A DNA stretch of 64,000 bases from Halobacillus sp. Nhm2S1 (GCF_019599545.1 NZ_JAIEZV010000001.1:620001-684000); one strand, 5' to 3'; positions 50,601-61,295 are shown, counted from the stretch's first letter. Notes: generated from the letters alone by a model not told the origin. Numbers and translations: made by a program.

Positions 50601-50981
50601 TTAGTTTACAAGGATCTCATCATGATCAAATCTTTTGGCATTGTTTTCAAAGACCAGACGCGTCTGCAGTTTGTAAGATTTCCCCTCTGACAGAAGAGGA
50701 AGGTTTCTTGGCAGTTCATAACGGAAGGGATACACGTCGGATCCTCCCGCTTCCATCGTCCGGGTCATAAGGACAGTGGTCACCGGTTCTACAAGGATCG
50801 GCTTCTTCCCCCTCTCCACTACCACCAAATCGCATTCGAGACGCTTGATATTCTGCTTTCTCCAGCTGCCGGACAGATAAAAAACACCTGACAGAACATA
50901 GGGGTCCTCCCCTTTTGAATCAAGGACTAGATCCACCTTAGGACCCATGATTCTGAATCCATTCATCCATTTGCTTAACAA
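50601..50981 (-). CDS. Spo0M-like arrestin-fold protein (half-length)
   Basis: A 126-residue beta-rich protein matching the N-terminal arrestin-like domain of Spo0M (full-length Spo0M is about 258 residues): KVDLVLDSKGEDPYVLSGVFYLSG, RLECDLVVVERGKK, PFRYELPRNLPLLSEGKSYKLQTRLVFE. The start is TTG 50981, 7 nt after AGGAGGG. It is the first gene after a Mn2+ riboswitch and attenuator and precedes terC, linking this scaffold-like protein to manganese homeostasis in this organism. Confidence 0.78.
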   Translation of the reverse strand: MLSKWMNGFRIMGPKVDLVLDSKGEDPYVLSGVFYLSGSWRKQNIKRLECDLVVVERGKKPILVEPVTTVLMTRTMEAGGSDVYPFRYELPRNLPLLSEGKSYKLQTRLVFENNAKRFDHDEILVN

Positions 50982-51002
50982 TGAAAATCCCTCCTATGAA
51001 TA

Positions 51003-51040
51003 TAAAAAAACCTTTACCAACAGATGGTAAAGGTTTTTGA
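51003..51040 (-). terminator. attenuator of the Mn2+ riboswitch
   Basis: AAACCTTTACCA pairs with TGGTAAAGGTTT around TCTGT, followed by seven T. Its 5' arm can alternatively pair with TGGTAAAGG at the 3' end of the aptamer, giving an antiterminator. Confidence 0.85.
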
Positions 51041-51068
51041 GAGTTCTTCATTATATCCCTTTACCACT

Positions 51069-51168
51069 ATGGCAAAGGTCTCGCGAACAACGTTTAACGT
51101 TGCCAGGTATGCCGGAGGCCGATGGGCCACGTAATGACGACATAACTGTAAGCTACTCCCCTTTGGAG
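51069..51168 (-). ncRNA. yybP-ykoY (manganese) riboswitch
   Basis: On the minus strand the element begins CCAAAGGGGAGTAGC, contains GGCCTCCGGCATACCTGGCA with paired AACGTTAAACGTT, and ends GCGAGACCTTTGCC. These are the conserved sequences of the Mn2+-sensing class. It precedes a transcription terminator and the Spo0M-like/terC genes; ykoY-type TerC genes are classical targets. Confidence 0.9.
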
Positions 51169-51317
51169 TTATATAAGCTCTATAGAGCACAGTTTTCACT
51201 CGCTGACTGTAGCTTAATCATAATGAGTTTTCAGAAAAATGTCAATTCTTTTTTTTAAGCTTTTTGTATGATTACGATTTTACCAGCGTTCTCTGCAAGC
51301 GATGGATCGCGCTCGTA

Positions 51318-51440
51318 CTTATCGGTGGTTTCTACCCTTTTATCAGTGGGTTTCGAGTTTTTATCGGTGACTTTTGAGCTTTTATCGGTGGGTTTCCCAC
51401 ATTTATCGGTGACTTTACCGAGTTTATCAATAAGTTGGCC
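51318..51440. repeat. 21-bp degenerate tandem repeat, six units (second locus)
   Basis: Units beginning TTTATCGGTGG, TTTATCAGTGGG or TTTATCGGTGAC recur every 21 bp, the reverse complement of the array at 4358-4483. Non-coding; lies upstream of the riboswitch and downstream of the formate dehydrogenase operon. Confidence 0.85.
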
Positions 51441-51497
51441 TTAAAGCCTAGTTACTAAAGGAGGGTGAAGCCATGATGGCTTCACCCTCTATGTTCG

Positions 51498-51965
51498 TTA
51501 CCTTCCCATCCCCTTCAAAAAATGGAGGAGCATCGTGATGCTGCGGTTGATTTCCGGATCTTTCAAGGCTTTGGCAAGGTCGAAGAACGACGTCTTGTCT
51601 GTCGTCCCTTCCCCTTCCATCGCTTCCAGACCGTGATTCAGTCGTGAACTCAAGTCACGGATCCCGGTCACATTGATCTCGCCAAGCAGGAAGACGAGTT
51701 CAGGCAGGTTGCGCAGCAGAGGTTCGTATTGATCCTTATCGATTTCCTTCACCACGTTCGCAAGGGCTTCATCCTTGGCTTTTACAAAAGCGGTCACGGA
51801 GTCCAGCGTACCTCCGTTGTCGAGCGCCTTCATCAATTCGATGCCCTTTAGGATGGAATCTTTGTTGTCAGCGACGGCTTCTTTCACTTCCCGAACGTCC
51901 TGTTCGACTTGATCCTCACGAGACACTTCATACCTTTTGATTTTCGAAATGGCTTTGGCCATCAT
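51498..51965 (-). CDS. DUF1641 protein, formate dehydrogenase-associated
   Basis: A 155-residue helical protein of DUF1641 (YrhD-like), conserved next to fdhF in Bacillaceae. It has the C-terminal [28 protein letters not shown] and the N-terminal [18 protein letters not shown] segments. It overlaps the fdhF stop by four bases; an in-frame ATG at 51962 is better spaced from GGGGGG. Role in the complex unknown. Confidence 0.85.
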   Translation of the reverse strand: MMAKAISKIKRYEVSREDQVEQDVREVKEAVADNKDSILKGIELMKALDNGGTLDSVTAFVKAKDEALANVVKEIDKDQYEPLLRNLPELVFLLGEINVTGIRDLSSRLNHGLEAMEGEGTTDKTSFFDLAKALKDPEINRSITMLLHFLKGMGR

Positions 51966-54898
51966 CGTCCCCCCTTGCCTGGGAATATATAATCTTCACG
52001 CTTCCATTTTTCCTGTACTTTGACACCTTTTTGCGGAACTGGATTCCCACGGCGGTGGTTGTTGTGCGGAATCGGTGACTTGCCTTTCTTCTTCAACACT
52101 TTCATCTTCACCGCGATTTCTTTGTATGCCGGTGTATTCGTATCTTTATCGACACGATTATCTGTGAGGAAGTTGATGGCTGACTTGCCGTTGTCGTTGA
52201 GCGGCAGGAAGATTTCCTTTCCGCGTACACGGTCGGTGACGGTGACGACGCCTGACGCTTCCCCTGCTTCTGAGATCAGCTTCACTTCGGCGCCTTCTTC
52301 AATGCCTCGTTCTTTTGCAAGCTCTTTCGACACTTCGATAAAGGCGTTCGGCGTTTTGCGACGGATGCCTTCCGACTTATACGTCATGTTCCCTTCGTGG
52401 AAATGCTCGAGCAGACGTCCGTTATTGACATGCAGGTCGTATTCTTCATTCGTATCGTACTTCATCTCGTACGTCAGTGGATACAGCTTCGCTTTCTTAT
52501 CTTCAAAAGGAAAACCTTCCGTGAATAAGAGCGGCTGATCGGACCCATCTTCAGCAACCGGCCATTGCAAGGACTTGTAGCCTTCAAGACGGTCATAGTG
52601 CACACCCGCGAACAATGGAGCAAGGCCTGCTGCTTCGTGCATGATTTCAGAAGGGTGCTGGTAGTTCCAGTCACGACCGAGTTCTTTGGCGATCAACTGG
52701 ATGATCTGCCAGTCCGGCTTCGTTCCTTCGAGCGGCTCAAAGCTTTGATACAAACGCTGAATCCGGCGCTCGGTATTCGTGAATGTTCCTTCTTTCTCAA
52801 GGCTAGGTGATGCAGGCAGTACAACATCCGCATATTCAGCTGTTTTCGTTAAGAAAAGGTCTTGAACAATGAAGAGATCTAATTTTTCAAACGCATCGGT
52901 CACGTAGTTGATGTTGGCATCGACGATTCCTGTGTCCTCACCCATAACGTACATCATGGAAAGCTCACCATTATGGATCGCCTCGATCATTTCGTGGTTA
53001 TCCATGCCGGCCTCTTTTGGAATGGTTGCATCCCACGCTTTTTCATAACGGGCGCGAACCTCATCGTCTGATGTCGCTTCATAACCAGGGAAGAAGTTCG
53101 GCATGCTTCCGAAGTCACTGCACCCTTGGACGTTGTTATGGCCGCGGAGTGGGTAAGCTCCTGTGCCTGGCTTTCCGTAATTTCCTGTAATGAGAAGCAG
53201 GTTACTGATCGCTGTACTTGTATCACTTCCGAGCATATGCTGCGTGACACCCATCGCCCAGCAGACAACGACCGATTCCGAATGGGCGATTTCTTTCGCT
53301 ACATCCTTCAACTCCTGTTCAGGAATGCCGGTCAACTCTGAGGCATACTCCATCGTGAACGGCTCCAGGCTTTCGCGGTATTCATCAAAACCGTTGACCC
53401 ATTCATTCAGGAAGCTCTGATCTTCCCAACCCTGGTCAAGAATGTACTTCGCTACAGCGGAAAGCCACACGAGGTCCGTCCCTGTCTTCGGCTGATAAAA
53501 GCGGTCGGCGCGCTTAGCCATTTCGTGCTTTCTCAAATCAAACACGAACAGCTTCTGGCCGAACAGCTTTTGAGAACGCTTGATTCGTGAAGCGAGAACC
53601 GGGTGGGATTCTGCCGTATTCGAGCCGATCGTCAAGACCAGTTTACTCGAAGCAATATCGTCGATGGAACCGGAGTCTCCTCCATATCCGACCGTACGGA
53701 ACAAGCCTTTCGTTGCCGGTGCCTGACAGTAACGGGAACAGTTGTCGACGTTGTTCGTCCCGATCACTTGGCGGGCTAATTTCTGCATCACATACGATTC
53801 TTCGTTCGTCGCTTTGGAAGATGAAATGAACGCAAGGTGGTCCGCGCCTTTTTCTTCCTTAATCTGTGTCATGCGATCCGCAACGTGAGCGATCGCCTCA
53901 TCCCATTCGACTTCTTCAAAATGATCGCCGCGACGGATGAGCGGCTTCTGCAGACGCTCTTCACTATTGACGTAATCCCAGCCGAACTTCCCTTTCACAC
54001 AAGTGGAAATGCCGTTGGCCGGAGATTCGGCACTCGGTTCGACTTTGAGGATTTCTCTTCCCTTCGTCCATACATCGAAGGAACAGCCGACGCCACAGTA
54101 GGTGCAAACCGTTTTTTCTTTTTCGATGACTTCTTCGCGCATCGCCGCCTCTGTATCCGATACAGCGAAAAGCGGGCCGTAACCTGTCTCCACTTTCTTC
54201 GTCAAATTGATCATTGACTTCAGGATACCAGGCTCCGTGTCCGTCAAAAAGCCGGCATCGCCTTCCATCCCTTTTTCCATCATCGCGTTACAAGGACAAA
54301 CGGTGGAACACTGCCCGCAGTTGACGCAGGAGGATTCATCGATCGGCACATCGTTGTCCCAGATGACACGCGGTTCCTTCCGATCCCAATCGATCGTCAG
54401 CGTTTCGTTCACCTGCACATCCTGGCAGACCTCCACACAGCGACCGCAGAGGATACACTGATCGGGGTCATAGCGGTAAAAAGATCCGGAATTGTCCTTT
54501 TCATAACTGGTCGGCTGGAAAGGTCGGGATTGGTGTTCCAGTCCAAACTCCGCCATCGTATTATGAATCTCACACGATCCGTTGTTGTAATCACAAACCG
54601 TACAGTACAATTCGTGTTTCTCCAATATGCGGTCCAACGACTCCTTCTGTGCCTTATGTACATGAGGAAGTTTCGTTTGGACTTTCATACCGGCTTTCAC
54701 ACTCGTGCCACACGCCCGCGTCAATTCGCCATCGACCTGGACGATACACGTATCACACGTCTGGATGGGTCCCAGTGATTCGTTGTAGCAGATTTGCGGT
54801 ACCTGTTCTTCCGCCTCGTTCATCAGTTGAAGCAGATTCTGACCTGGTTCCGCCAGAAATTCTTTTCCATTGATCGTTACTACTGTGTGTTCATTCAA
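51962..54898 (-). CDS. fdhF: formate dehydrogenase catalytic subunit (Mo/W, NAD-linked type)
   Basis: A 978-residue molybdopterin oxidoreductase converting formate to CO2. Domain order: [2Fe-2S] ferredoxin domain with [20 protein letters not shown], a His/Cys cluster with [11 protein letters not shown], two 4Fe-4S motifs ([11 protein letters not shown] and [13 protein letters not shown]), the catalytic-domain cluster CTYCGVGC, and the bis-MGD domain with the metal ligand in NCSRYCQAP (Cys in place of Sec). The N-terminal additions match the YrhE/YjgC class. It starts 8 bp inside the end of fdhD, so fdhD-fdhF-DUF1641 form one operon. Confidence 0.95.
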   Translation of the reverse strand: MNEHTVVTINGKEFLAEPGQNLLQLMNEAEEQVPQICYNESLGPIQTCDTCIVQVDGELTRACGTSVKAGMKVQTKLPHVHKAQKESLDRILEKHELYCTVCDYNNGSCEIHNTMAEFGLEHQSRPFQPTSYEKDNSGSFYRYDPDQCILCGRCVEVCQDVQVNETLTIDWDRKEPRVIWDNDVPIDESSCVNCGQCSTVCPCNAMMEKGMEGDAGFLTDTEPGILKSMINLTKKVETGYGPLFAVSDTEAAMREEVIEKEKTVCTYCGVGCSFDVWTKGREILKVEPSAESPANGISTCVKGKFGWDYVNSEERLQKPLIRRGDHFEEVEWDEAIAHVADRMTQIKEEKGADHLAFISSSKATNEESYVMQKLARQVIGTNNVDNCSRYCQAPATKGLFRTVGYGGDSGSIDDIASSKLVLTIGSNTAESHPVLASRIKRSQKLFGQKLFVFDLRKHEMAKRADRFYQPKTGTDLVWLSAVAKYILDQGWEDQSFLNEWVNGFDEYRESLEPFTMEYASELTGIPEQELKDVAKEIAHSESVVVCWAMGVTQHMLGSDTSTAISNLLLITGNYGKPGTGAYPLRGHNNVQGCSDFGSMPNFFPGYEATSDDEVRARYEKAWDATIPKEAGMDNHEMIEAIHNGELSMMYVMGEDTGIVDANINYVTDAFEKLDLFIVQDLFLTKTAEYADVVLPASPSLEKEGTFTNTERRIQRLYQSFEPLEGTKPDWQIIQLIAKELGRDWNYQHPSEIMHEAAGLAPLFAGVHYDRLEGYKSLQWPVAEDGSDQPLLFTEGFPFEDKKAKLYPLTYEMKYDTNEEYDLHVNNGRLLEHFHEGNMTYKSEGIRRKTPNAFIEVSKELAKERGIEEGAEVKLISEAGEASGVVTVTDRVRGKEIFLPLNDNGKSAINFLTDNRVDKDTNTPAYKEIAVKMKVLKKKGKSPIPHNNHRRGNPVPQKGVKVQEKWKREDYIFPGKGGR

Positions 54899-55694
54899 TC
54901 GTTACTCCTCCTCCACTAGCTGCAGCGATACGCCTCGGATGAGTGTACACATTCATCCGCTCCCCCCGTAAAAATCCGACAGCCGTAATGTTTAAATCAT
55001 CCGCAAGCTGAAGGGCCAAGTCTGTCGGTGCCGACTTCGACAACAGGACACCAAACCCCATTTTCGATATTTTTAAAAGGACCTCCGAAGAAATCCTGCC
55101 TGTAAATAAAATGATCTTCCCTTTTCTGCTTACGTTTTCTTTCAATAAAAAGCCATACAATTTATCCAGCGCGTTATGACGGCCGATGTCCGCATACGCT
55201 TTCAGTATTCCATCTTCCGAAGCGATGGCTGCCTGGTGCACCCCGCCCGTGCGTTGGAACAAACCCGCCTGGGACTGGAACTCTTCCATCAGTCGAAAGC
55301 ACACATCCGGATCGAAGGTACTTTCATCCATGGCTGTCCGTGCCGTCGCCGCATCGCTTTGAAAATAAAACGCCCGGCTTTTCCCACAGCAGGATCCGAG
55401 CCATCTTTTTTGACCGCCTTGCATCTGTGGAAGGCTCTTCGCCGTTTCCACGTAAGCGAACCCACGGTCTTCATCGATGGTCATCCCTTTGATCTCCTTC
55501 ACATTCCGAATCAAACCTTCAGATGCGAGGAAACCGATGACCATTTCCTCTTTGTCCATCGGAGTACAGACCATCGTCGCGAATTCCTCCCCGTTGACGG
55601 TCACCGTGAGTGGATACTCGATAGCGACTTCATCTTCCTCAGAGGTCCATTCTTTCTCTCGAAACCTATGAATCTGCCACGACCTCGTCCCCAA
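54891..55694 (-). CDS. fdhD: FdhD formate dehydrogenase accessory sulfurtransferase
   Basis: A 267-residue protein that transfers sulfur from a cysteine desulfurase to the Mo cofactor of FdhF. The catalytic cysteine pair is in GSCCGKSR; other blocks include [32 protein letters not shown] and [15 protein letters not shown]. Start TTG 55694 follows GGGGG at 7 nt. First gene of the formate dehydrogenase operon. Confidence 0.93.
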   Translation of the reverse strand: MGTRSWQIHRFREKEWTSEEDEVAIEYPLTVTVNGEEFATMVCTPMDKEEMVIGFLASEGLIRNVKEIKGMTIDEDRGFAYVETAKSLPQMQGGQKRWLGSCCGKSRAFYFQSDAATARTAMDESTFDPDVCFRLMEEFQSQAGLFQRTGGVHQAAIASEDGILKAYADIGRHNALDKLYGFLLKENVSRKGKIILFTGRISSEVLLKISKMGFGVLLSKSAPTDLALQLADDLNITAVGFLRGERMNVYTHPRRIAAASGGGVTIE

Positions 55695-55739
55695 TTTTTT
55701 ACCCCCTTACCAATCGTTCCCTAACTTATTCCCGTTCTT

Positions 55740-55782
55740 TCGACAAAACAAACACCTGTCTATGTAAAAGATGGACAGGTGT
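55740..55782 (-). terminator. hairpin ending the ArsR-MFS transcript
   Basis: ACACCTGTC pairs with GACAGGTGT around a 13-nt loop, followed on the minus strand by TTGTTTTG. It is 180 bp after the MFS stop and before fdhD. Confidence 0.55.
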
Positions 55783-55847
55783 CTGGGTGATGGTTCTATT
55801 CTTATATTTTTCTCTTTTTTCATTTCTTTTTCCTTTATTGTTTACGT

Positions 55848-56039
55848 TTGAATTTTCAAAAAACAGGAAATGAACAAATACTCAAACTAAAAGAAGAGGT
55901 GAGGACAATAAATATTTTGGAAACTTTTCTTCAGATCCTTCGAAGAGTACGCGGAATCTTCTTATCCATCGTCCTGATTTTTATCGTTCTTTTTGCGCTC
56001 TTTATTGCCGCAGGATACATCACTTCCCTTTTCAACTGA
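55848..56039 (+). CDS. possible small membrane protein (uncertain)
   Basis: The frame carries a basic amphipathic stretch followed by one clear helix (IFLSIVLIFIVLFALFIAAGY). GAGGTGAGG is present, but start codons in frame are poorly placed (TTG 55848, GTG 55899 or TTG 55917). The last 78 bp are antisense to the C-terminus of the MFS gene, so it may be spurious. Confidence 0.3.
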   Translation: MNFQKTGNEQILKLKEEVRTINILETFLQILRRVRGIFLSIVLIFIVLFALFIAAGYITSLFN

Positions 56040-57203
56040 TGCGAAAGTCTGCTTTCTGTTAAATAGAAAATAGAAGAATAGCAACAAAACACCACCAGTA
56101 ATGCCGATTCCACCTCCCCACATACCAAGAGTGCGGGCACTGAAAGCATCTAAAAACCACCCGGAGGCGAACATCATGAGTCCAAGCTGGACATTCGTCC
56201 ATGATTCAATCCAGCCGAAGACACGTCCTTCTTCTCCTGCCTTCACATTTTTCATGAGAAAAGCGTCCAGGAAGGCCCCTAACACCCCACCGGTCAAGGC
56301 AATCGATATAAACGTCAGCCATAATCCAGGAAAAAGGGTCATCCGGCTCGCGAGCATATGGAGCCCCCCTTCAAGAATGAGGAGACCCAGACAGAAAGGC
56401 AGACCATAAGTTTTGATCTTGCTGGAAATAAAGAAGCTCGCCACCAGTCCCGTGCCGAGGGCTCCATACAAGAAACCGACGCCAAGTTCGCCAAGCTGAA
56501 ACGTTCCCGCTCCATACACACTGATTAAGACATTGAACGCCCCGTCCATCGTAGCGCCGACGAGCTGGATGGCAAATACGAACATTATCCACCCTTCCCA
56601 ACGGACGCGTTTCGTACTTTCTCTTTTTTCGAAAACGCTAAGCGTTCTGTTTTCCTTCAAAGGAAGAACCAGTAGAGCTGCTGCAATAAATGACAGACCG
56701 TTCAGCCAGAAGGCGAAGGAAGTACCGAAGATGTAGGCGACCAATCCCCCTGTAATCGAACCTGCGATCAAGACCACTCCGAGAAGAAGCTGCTCCCAGC
56801 CATTCACCTTCAGCAAATCCTCTTTGTCTACGATCGTAGCAATGAAGCTTTTCCGCACAGGTTGATAAACGGCCTCTCCGCAGGCCAGAATGAACATCCC
56901 CACGAAGACCAGCCACACCATCTCCTTCGTATCCACTAGTAAAAAGCTAAGAGCAAACGGAAGCCTGAAGACATCAGTCAGCACGAGCATCCATTTTTTG
57001 TGAAAACGATCGGCAAGCTTTCCACCGAGTGGGGAGAGGAGCAAGTAGGGAACAACTCTCAATCCAAGAGCCATCCCTACGGCCACCCCTGAACCTGTCA
57101 GTTGTAATAGAAGGGTTAAAACAGCGACCTGACTGAACCGATCACCAATCCCATTGACGATTCCTGAATAAAACAAAAAACGGTAAGAATGTTGGCGAAT
57201 CAT
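55962..57203 (-). CDS. MFS transporter, ArsR-DUF2087-regulated
   Basis: A 413-residue major facilitator protein with 12 helices. Loop 2-3 motif GGKLADRFHKKWMLVLTD fits the MFS motif A. The sequence resembles MdtG/YvqJ-like macrolide or drug efflux permeases (FYSGIVNGIGDRFSQVAVLTLLLQL ... VRKSFIATIVDKEDLLKVNGWEQ). The start is ATG 57203 or GTG 57212. It lies 51 bp after an ArsR-family gene, with palindromic operators in the gap, so it probably has its own repressed promoter. Exported compound unknown. Confidence 0.88.
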   Translation of the reverse strand: MIRQHSYRFLFYSGIVNGIGDRFSQVAVLTLLLQLTGSGVAVGMALGLRVVPYLLLSPLGGKLADRFHKKWMLVLTDVFRLPFALSFLLVDTKEMVWLVFVGMFILACGEAVYQPVRKSFIATIVDKEDLLKVNGWEQLLLGVVLIAGSITGGLVAYIFGTSFAFWLNGLSFIAAALLVLPLKENRTLSVFEKRESTKRVRWEGWIMFVFAIQLVGATMDGAFNVLISVYGAGTFQLGELGVGFLYGALGTGLVASFFISSKIKTYGLPFCLGLLILEGGLHMLASRMTLFPGLWLTFISIALTGGVLGAFLDAFLMKNVKAGEEGRVFGWIESWTNVQLGLMMFASGWFLDAFSARTLGMWGGGIGITGGVLLLFFYFLFNRKQTFASVEKGSDVSCGNKERKKNDKNQDDG

Positions 57204-57218
57204 AAAAACCACAACCAG

Positions 57219-57240
57219 TTAGATATACATCTAATTAGAT
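57219..57240. promoter_or_regulatory. ArsR operators upstream of MFS gene
   Basis: TTAGATATACATCTAA (57219-57234, 6-4-6 palindrome) overlaps ATCTAATTAGAT (57229-57240, perfect 12-bp palindrome). The same half-site is repeated upstream of the ArsR gene. Confidence 0.7.
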
Positions 57241-57263
57241 ATTCGAAAAAAGAAGCCATGCCG

Positions 57264-57854
57264 TCACCTTTGGACGACGACCGGCCACATTTCTACAGGG
57301 TTTAGTTCATATTGATTGTTTTCCCTGTACATGAACTGCTGCATGATCCATTCCCGTCTGACGGTCGCAAAATCATCGAAGAATGTTTTAATATATTCAT
57401 TGACTTCCTTCTCATCATAGGTTTTCCCATGCTCAAACCATTGGACAAAATAAGAAAGAATGACGTTCTTCTTCTTCAGCTGGCTTGGCATCTGTTTTAA
57501 TCTGCCTTCCACCGTGATAAAGTTTTTAATAATCTTCGCCTGATCTTTAGCATCTACTTTCAATTCTTCGGCTACCACTCGTTCATCATCTCCAATCCTT
57601 AAAATTGCGGTCGTCATGAATTGCAAATTCTGTTCATTCAAATAAAAATAAATCGTATTTTTATCCCTTCTCGAATAGACCGCCCCTGTATCCTTCAACT
57701 TTTTCAAATGATGGGTAATCGTCGGCGGACGCAGTCCTAACTTCCCTGCAATCGCCTGCCCGTGCAGCGGTCCCTTCCTGAGAAGAGCAATGATCCTCAG
57801 TCGTGTCGGATCTCCGACTGCTTTATGAAACGCGACCATTTTTTCTAATTGCAT
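57264..57854 (-). CDS. ArsR family transcriptional regulator with DUF2087 domain
   Basis: A 196-residue repressor. The winged helix-turn-helix at about residues 10-85 (AVGDPTRLRIIALL, GQAIAGKLGLRPPTITHHLKKLKDTG, VYSRRDKNTIYFYL) is followed by a DUF2087 domain (GRLKQMPSQLKKKNVILSYF ... VNEYIKTFFDDFATVRREWI). No metal-binding CxC is present, so it probably senses an organic effector. Palindromic ATCTAATTAGAT-type sites lie upstream of itself and of the MFS gene, implying autoregulation and control of the pump. Confidence 0.88.
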   Translation of the reverse strand: MQLEKMVAFHKAVGDPTRLRIIALLRKGPLHGQAIAGKLGLRPPTITHHLKKLKDTGAVYSRRDKNTIYFYLNEQNLQFMTTAILRIGDDERVVAEELKVDAKDQAKIIKNFITVEGRLKQMPSQLKKKNVILSYFVQWFEHGKTYDEKEVNEYIKTFFDDFATVRREWIMQQFMYRENNQYELNPVEMWPVVVQR

Positions 57855-57880
57855 TTTTCCACCCCACTAATTAAATGAAT

Positions 57881-57908
57881 ATCTAATTAAACAATAGTCT
57901 AATTAGAT
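57881..57908. promoter_or_regulatory. ArsR operators upstream of its own gene
   Basis: ATCTAATTA (57881-57889) and TCTAATTAGA (57898-57907, within GTCTAATTAGAT) repeat the half-site found upstream of the MFS gene, 30-55 bp before the repressor start. Confidence 0.7.
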
Positions 57909-58062
57909 GATAGTGTCAACGATGATTTCTGCTTCAAGTCTTTGAAGAAGGGAATGTTTCATACTAAAAGATGCACAACTCCCAAGCCGTTTGTATAATT
58001 TTTCTAGTTCTGAAATAATAGAATAGAAGCTCTAGGTCTGGAAAATGAAGGAGGAAATTCTT

Positions 58063-58323
58063 ATGAAGAAGCTGCTTTTCTTATTCCTTTTATGTGTGAA
58101 TGTATTTTATATCGCGCATGCTCTTCTAGATTTTGGACTACGGTTCTCCATGGAGTGGAATATCCTGCTCGGATCCTTATTTGTCATCAGCCTTGTTTAT
58201 TCCAGCATCCATCTTTTACGATCCATAAAGCACTCTTTGTTGAGTGTAGCGGTCTTATCCCTCAGTTTCGCTTCCCTTGGCTGGTTTACGTTCATGAACT
58301 TCCTCTCCATAATCATGGGATAA
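58063..58323 (+). CDS. small membrane protein (86 aa)
   Basis: Three hydrophobic helices (LLFLFLLCVNVFYIAHALL, WNILLGSLFVISLVYS, LLSVAVLSLSFASLGWFTFMNFL). AAGGAGG lies 7 nt before ATG 58063. No family recognised. Convergent with lutC. Confidence 0.6.
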   Translation: MKKLLFLFLLCVNVFYIAHALLDFGLRFSMEWNILLGSLFVISLVYSSIHLLRSIKHSLLSVAVLSLSFASLGWFTFMNFLSIIMG

Positions 58324-58373
58324 CTGAACAGTGGGAGAAGAAATCCGTCTTGAAGGATCCCCTCACTTTTTTC

Positions 58374-58402
58374 ATAAAAAAAGCACCCCACTTCTGAGAT
58401 GC
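58374..58402 (-). terminator. lut operon terminator
   Basis: AGCATCTC pairs with GGGGTGCT (two G-U pairs), followed by seven T on the minus strand, just after lutC. Confidence 0.7.
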
Positions 58403-58411
58403 TTTTGCTGC

Positions 58412-59116
58412 TTATAAATCTTCCACCAGCACATAGGTCGCTTTCACAGGTCCATGAACACCGACGATCAGGTTCATTTCAATATCTGCACTGTTGCTCG
58501 GCCCTGTAATAAAGCTGACGCATGACGAAACAGGGTTCCCTTTCTGTTCCTGTTCATGAATGACTCTCGCCGCCTGCGTCATTCTCGGTACCAGCGTACT
58601 TTTCGGAATGATAGCGATGAACGTTTCCGGGAGAAGGCTGATGGATCTGCCGTTATGTTTATCGTTGAAAAGGGTCACCGTTCCGGATTCTGCAAGGGTG
58701 ATGTCACTGAAGACGATCCCGACGCCTGCCTGTTCAGCGAATGTGACATCCCCCTCTTGTTCATTCCAGATACGGAGGTCAAAGCCACCTTTCCCAAGCG
58801 CTTCATAAATCCCCCGCATGCCGAATTCATCCAATCTCGGACCTCCTGCGCTGATGACTTTTCTGGAACCTTCAAATGCTGCGAGTACTTTTTGAAGGGA
58901 GTCACCTAGAGCGGCCAGCGTTGTCCGCTCAAAGGAAGTATGAATGATGCGGCATTGGGCTTCGAGCTTTTCGATGAGCTCCGCCTGGGTAGCCCCTTGG
59001 AAAACGCGGTCCTGCGGCTTTACGGAATAAGAAGGGGGCTTCACTTCTGTGCGCCGCTCCCTTCCGAGGTTTTCAGCGACACGATCCAGAAACGATGTCC
59101 GGTTATGAATCGTCAT
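58412..59116 (-). CDS. lutC: lactate utilization protein C
   Basis: A 234-residue LutC/YkgG family protein, third subunit of the L-lactate oxidising LutABC complex. The family pattern is visible in [41 protein letters not shown] and [22 protein letters not shown]. It overlaps lutB by ATGA, and GGAGGGGAGAGG precedes the ATG. Last gene of the operon. Confidence 0.95.
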   Translation of the reverse strand: MTIHNRTSFLDRVAENLGRERRTEVKPPSYSVKPQDRVFQGATQAELIEKLEAQCRIIHTSFERTTLAALGDSLQKVLAAFEGSRKVISAGGPRLDEFGMRGIYEALGKGGFDLRIWNEQEGDVTFAEQAGVGIVFSDITLAESGTVTLFNDKHNGRSISLLPETFIAIIPKSTLVPRMTQAARVIHEQEQKGNPVSSCVSFITGPSNSADIEMNLIVGVHGPVKATYVLVEDL

Positions 59117-60540
59117 GCCTCTCCCCTCCTTTTTTCCCGTTGTTTATACCATTCACGGAAGTTCTTCTTGGCGGGAGCAGGAAAATCTCTGCTTTCTGTC
59201 CACCCTTTCAGCGGCCCCGGGCCGTTTTCGATTTGACCGTCTTTCGTCCATGGCTTCATTGCTGTCCTCGCCATTTTTGTACTCAGTTTATAGGCAGCAG
59301 GCGTAGAAGCCCACTTGGCGAATCCTTTCATCATCCACTCTTCGGACTTCGCTCCCATGTGTTCGCGCTCGACGATGATCTCACGGTGGCGGATCAAATG
59401 TTCATGGAGCGGAATTTTCACAGGACAGGCCTCTGTACAGGCAGCGCACAACGTGGACGCATAAGGCAGGTCTTTATGGTCTTCGTACCCGTCAAGGAGC
59501 GGCGTCAGGACGGCACCGATCGGCCCTGGATAAATCGATCCGTACGAGTGGCCACCAACATGACGGTACACCGGACAAGCGTTGATACAGGCCGCACAGC
59601 GAATGCAATGCAGCGCAGACTGAAATTCTGTTCCTAATATTTTCGAACGTCCGTTATCGACAATGACGAGGTGGAAATCCTCCGGCCCGTCTGTTTCGTC
59701 TTCTAACCGAGCACCCGTGAGTGCGGTGATATAGCTCGTCAGTTTTTGGCCGACAGCCGCTCTCGTAAGTAAGCTGACGACGACTTCAAGCTCTTCCCAC
59801 GTTGGGACGACGCGTTCCATGCCCATGACGGCGATGTGGGTATCAGGGAGAGAGGTGACCATACGCGCATTTCCTTCATTCGTAACGAGCGTGACCGCAC
59901 CGGATTCCGCAACAGCGAAATTGCAGCCCGTCACACCTAAATCCGCTTCCAGGAAATCTTTCCGGAGCTGTTCGCGGGCAAAAGCGGCCAGTTCCTCGGG
60001 CTGATCGGTTTTCGTGTACCCTTTCTTATTCGCAAACGTTTCCCGGATCTGCTCTTTATTTTTGTGAAGCGCCGGGGTGACGATGTGGGACGGTGGATCT
60101 TCATCGAGCTGTAAAATCCATTCTCCCAAGTCTGATTCCACCACTTCGCAGCCACTTTGCTGCAACGCTTCATTCAAGCCGATTTCTTCTGTGACCATCG
60201 ACTTTGATTTCACCACTTTGCGTGCCTGCTTTTTCTTCGCAACTTCCTGGACATAAGCATTCGCTTCCTCAGCGGTTTCTGCAAAAAACACTGTTCCGCC
60301 CCGCTTTTCCACCTGCTCACTGAGCTGGTGCAAATAGTAGTCCAGGTTTTCCATCGTATGATGCCGGATCTCTTCGCCAAGCGTCCGCCAATCTTCCCAA
60401 TCTCCGAGGTCTTCCGCTGCTTTCAGACGTCCACTTCGGAAGCGGCCCTGAGCGGAAGATACGGCCTGTCTCATGAAGCTGTTTTCAATCCCCGCCTGAA
60501 TCCGTTCGGCATACGGCTTATCCCCAATTCTTATTCCCAT
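59113..60540 (-). CDS. lutB: lactate utilization iron-sulfur protein B
   Basis: A 475-residue LutB. The N-terminal domain shares LutC-like sequence ([38 protein letters not shown]). The C-terminal part holds two 4Fe-4S motifs, [14 protein letters not shown] and [11 protein letters not shown]. It passes electrons from lactate oxidation to the respiratory chain. GGAG precedes the ATG; it lies 14 bp after lutA. Confidence 0.95.
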   Translation of the reverse strand: MGIRIGDKPYAERIQAGIENSFMRQAVSSAQGRFRSGRLKAAEDLGDWEDWRTLGEEIRHHTMENLDYYLHQLSEQVEKRGGTVFFAETAEEANAYVQEVAKKKQARKVVKSKSMVTEEIGLNEALQQSGCEVVESDLGEWILQLDEDPPSHIVTPALHKNKEQIRETFANKKGYTKTDQPEELAAFAREQLRKDFLEADLGVTGCNFAVAESGAVTLVTNEGNARMVTSLPDTHIAVMGMERVVPTWEELEVVVSLLTRAAVGQKLTSYITALTGARLEDETDGPEDFHLVIVDNGRSKILGTEFQSALHCIRCAACINACPVYRHVGGHSYGSIYPGPIGAVLTPLLDGYEDHKDLPYASTLCAACTEACPVKIPLHEHLIRHREIIVEREHMGAKSEEWMMKGFAKWASTPAAYKLSTKMARTAMKPWTKDGQIENGPGPLKGWTESRDFPAPAKKNFREWYKQREKRRGEA

Positions 60541-60554
60541 GTGCTCTCTCCTTT

Positions 60555-61271
60555 CTATTGACTGTTCAGCACTTGAGCGATATGCAGCACTTTCACGTCC
60601 TGTTTATTGCGGCGCAAGCATCCACCCATATTCATCAGGCAGCCCATATCACCGCCGATGAGATATTCCGCCCCGGTCTCATCAATATGCTGGGCTTTTT
60701 CTTCCACCATTTGACCAGACACGGCGGCATTTTTAACGGCGAACGTTCCCCCGAACCCGCAGCAATCTTCCTTCAGCGGCAGCTCGATCAGATTCAACCC
60801 TTCCACGTTTTCCAGTAAAATTCTCGGTGCATCCTTCACTCCCAAGAGACGGGTCATATGACAGGAAGGATGATAGGTCGCGGTCCCTTGGAACGTGGAC
60901 TTCACATTACTCACTTGTAAAACTTCCACTAAAAACTGCGTCAGCTCATACGTCTTTTGTGCAACAGCCTGGGCACGTTCGCTCCACTCAAGATCGTCCT
61001 TCAACGCATGGGGATATTCTTTGATCATCTGTACACAGGAACCAGATGGTCCTACCACGTATTCGGACGCTTCAAAAGCTGTAATCATCTGCTTCATCGC
61101 TTGGATCGACTCTTGTTTGTACCCGCTATTGAAAGCCGGTTGCCCGCAACAGGTCTGGTTTTCTGGAAAATCCACCTCGCATCCAAAACGTTCGAGCAGT
61201 TGGACGGTGTCTTTCCCGACGTCTGGGGTGAACGTGTCACAAAGACAGGTGATAAATAACGATACTTTCAC
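60555..61271 (-). CDS. lutA: lactate utilization protein A
   Basis: A 238-residue subunit, exactly the length of B. subtilis LutA, with two CCG (DUF224) cluster-binding domains: [11 protein letters not shown] and [10 protein letters not shown], each preceded by a partner cysteine. The start is GTG 61271, 8 nt after GGGAGG; the frame opens eight codons earlier without support. First gene of lutABC, downstream of lutR with a palindromic operator between. Confidence 0.95.
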   Translation of the reverse strand: MKVSLFITCLCDTFTPDVGKDTVQLLERFGCEVDFPENQTCCGQPAFNSGYKQESIQAMKQMITAFEASEYVVGPSGSCVQMIKEYPHALKDDLEWSERAQAVAQKTYELTQFLVEVLQVSNVKSTFQGTATYHPSCHMTRLLGVKDAPRILLENVEGLNLIELPLKEDCCGFGGTFAVKNAAVSGQMVEEKAQHIDETGAEYLIGGDMGCLMNMGGCLRRNKQDVKVLHIAQVLNSQ

Positions 61272-61295
61272 GGTTATGTCCTCCCTTTTAAACAT

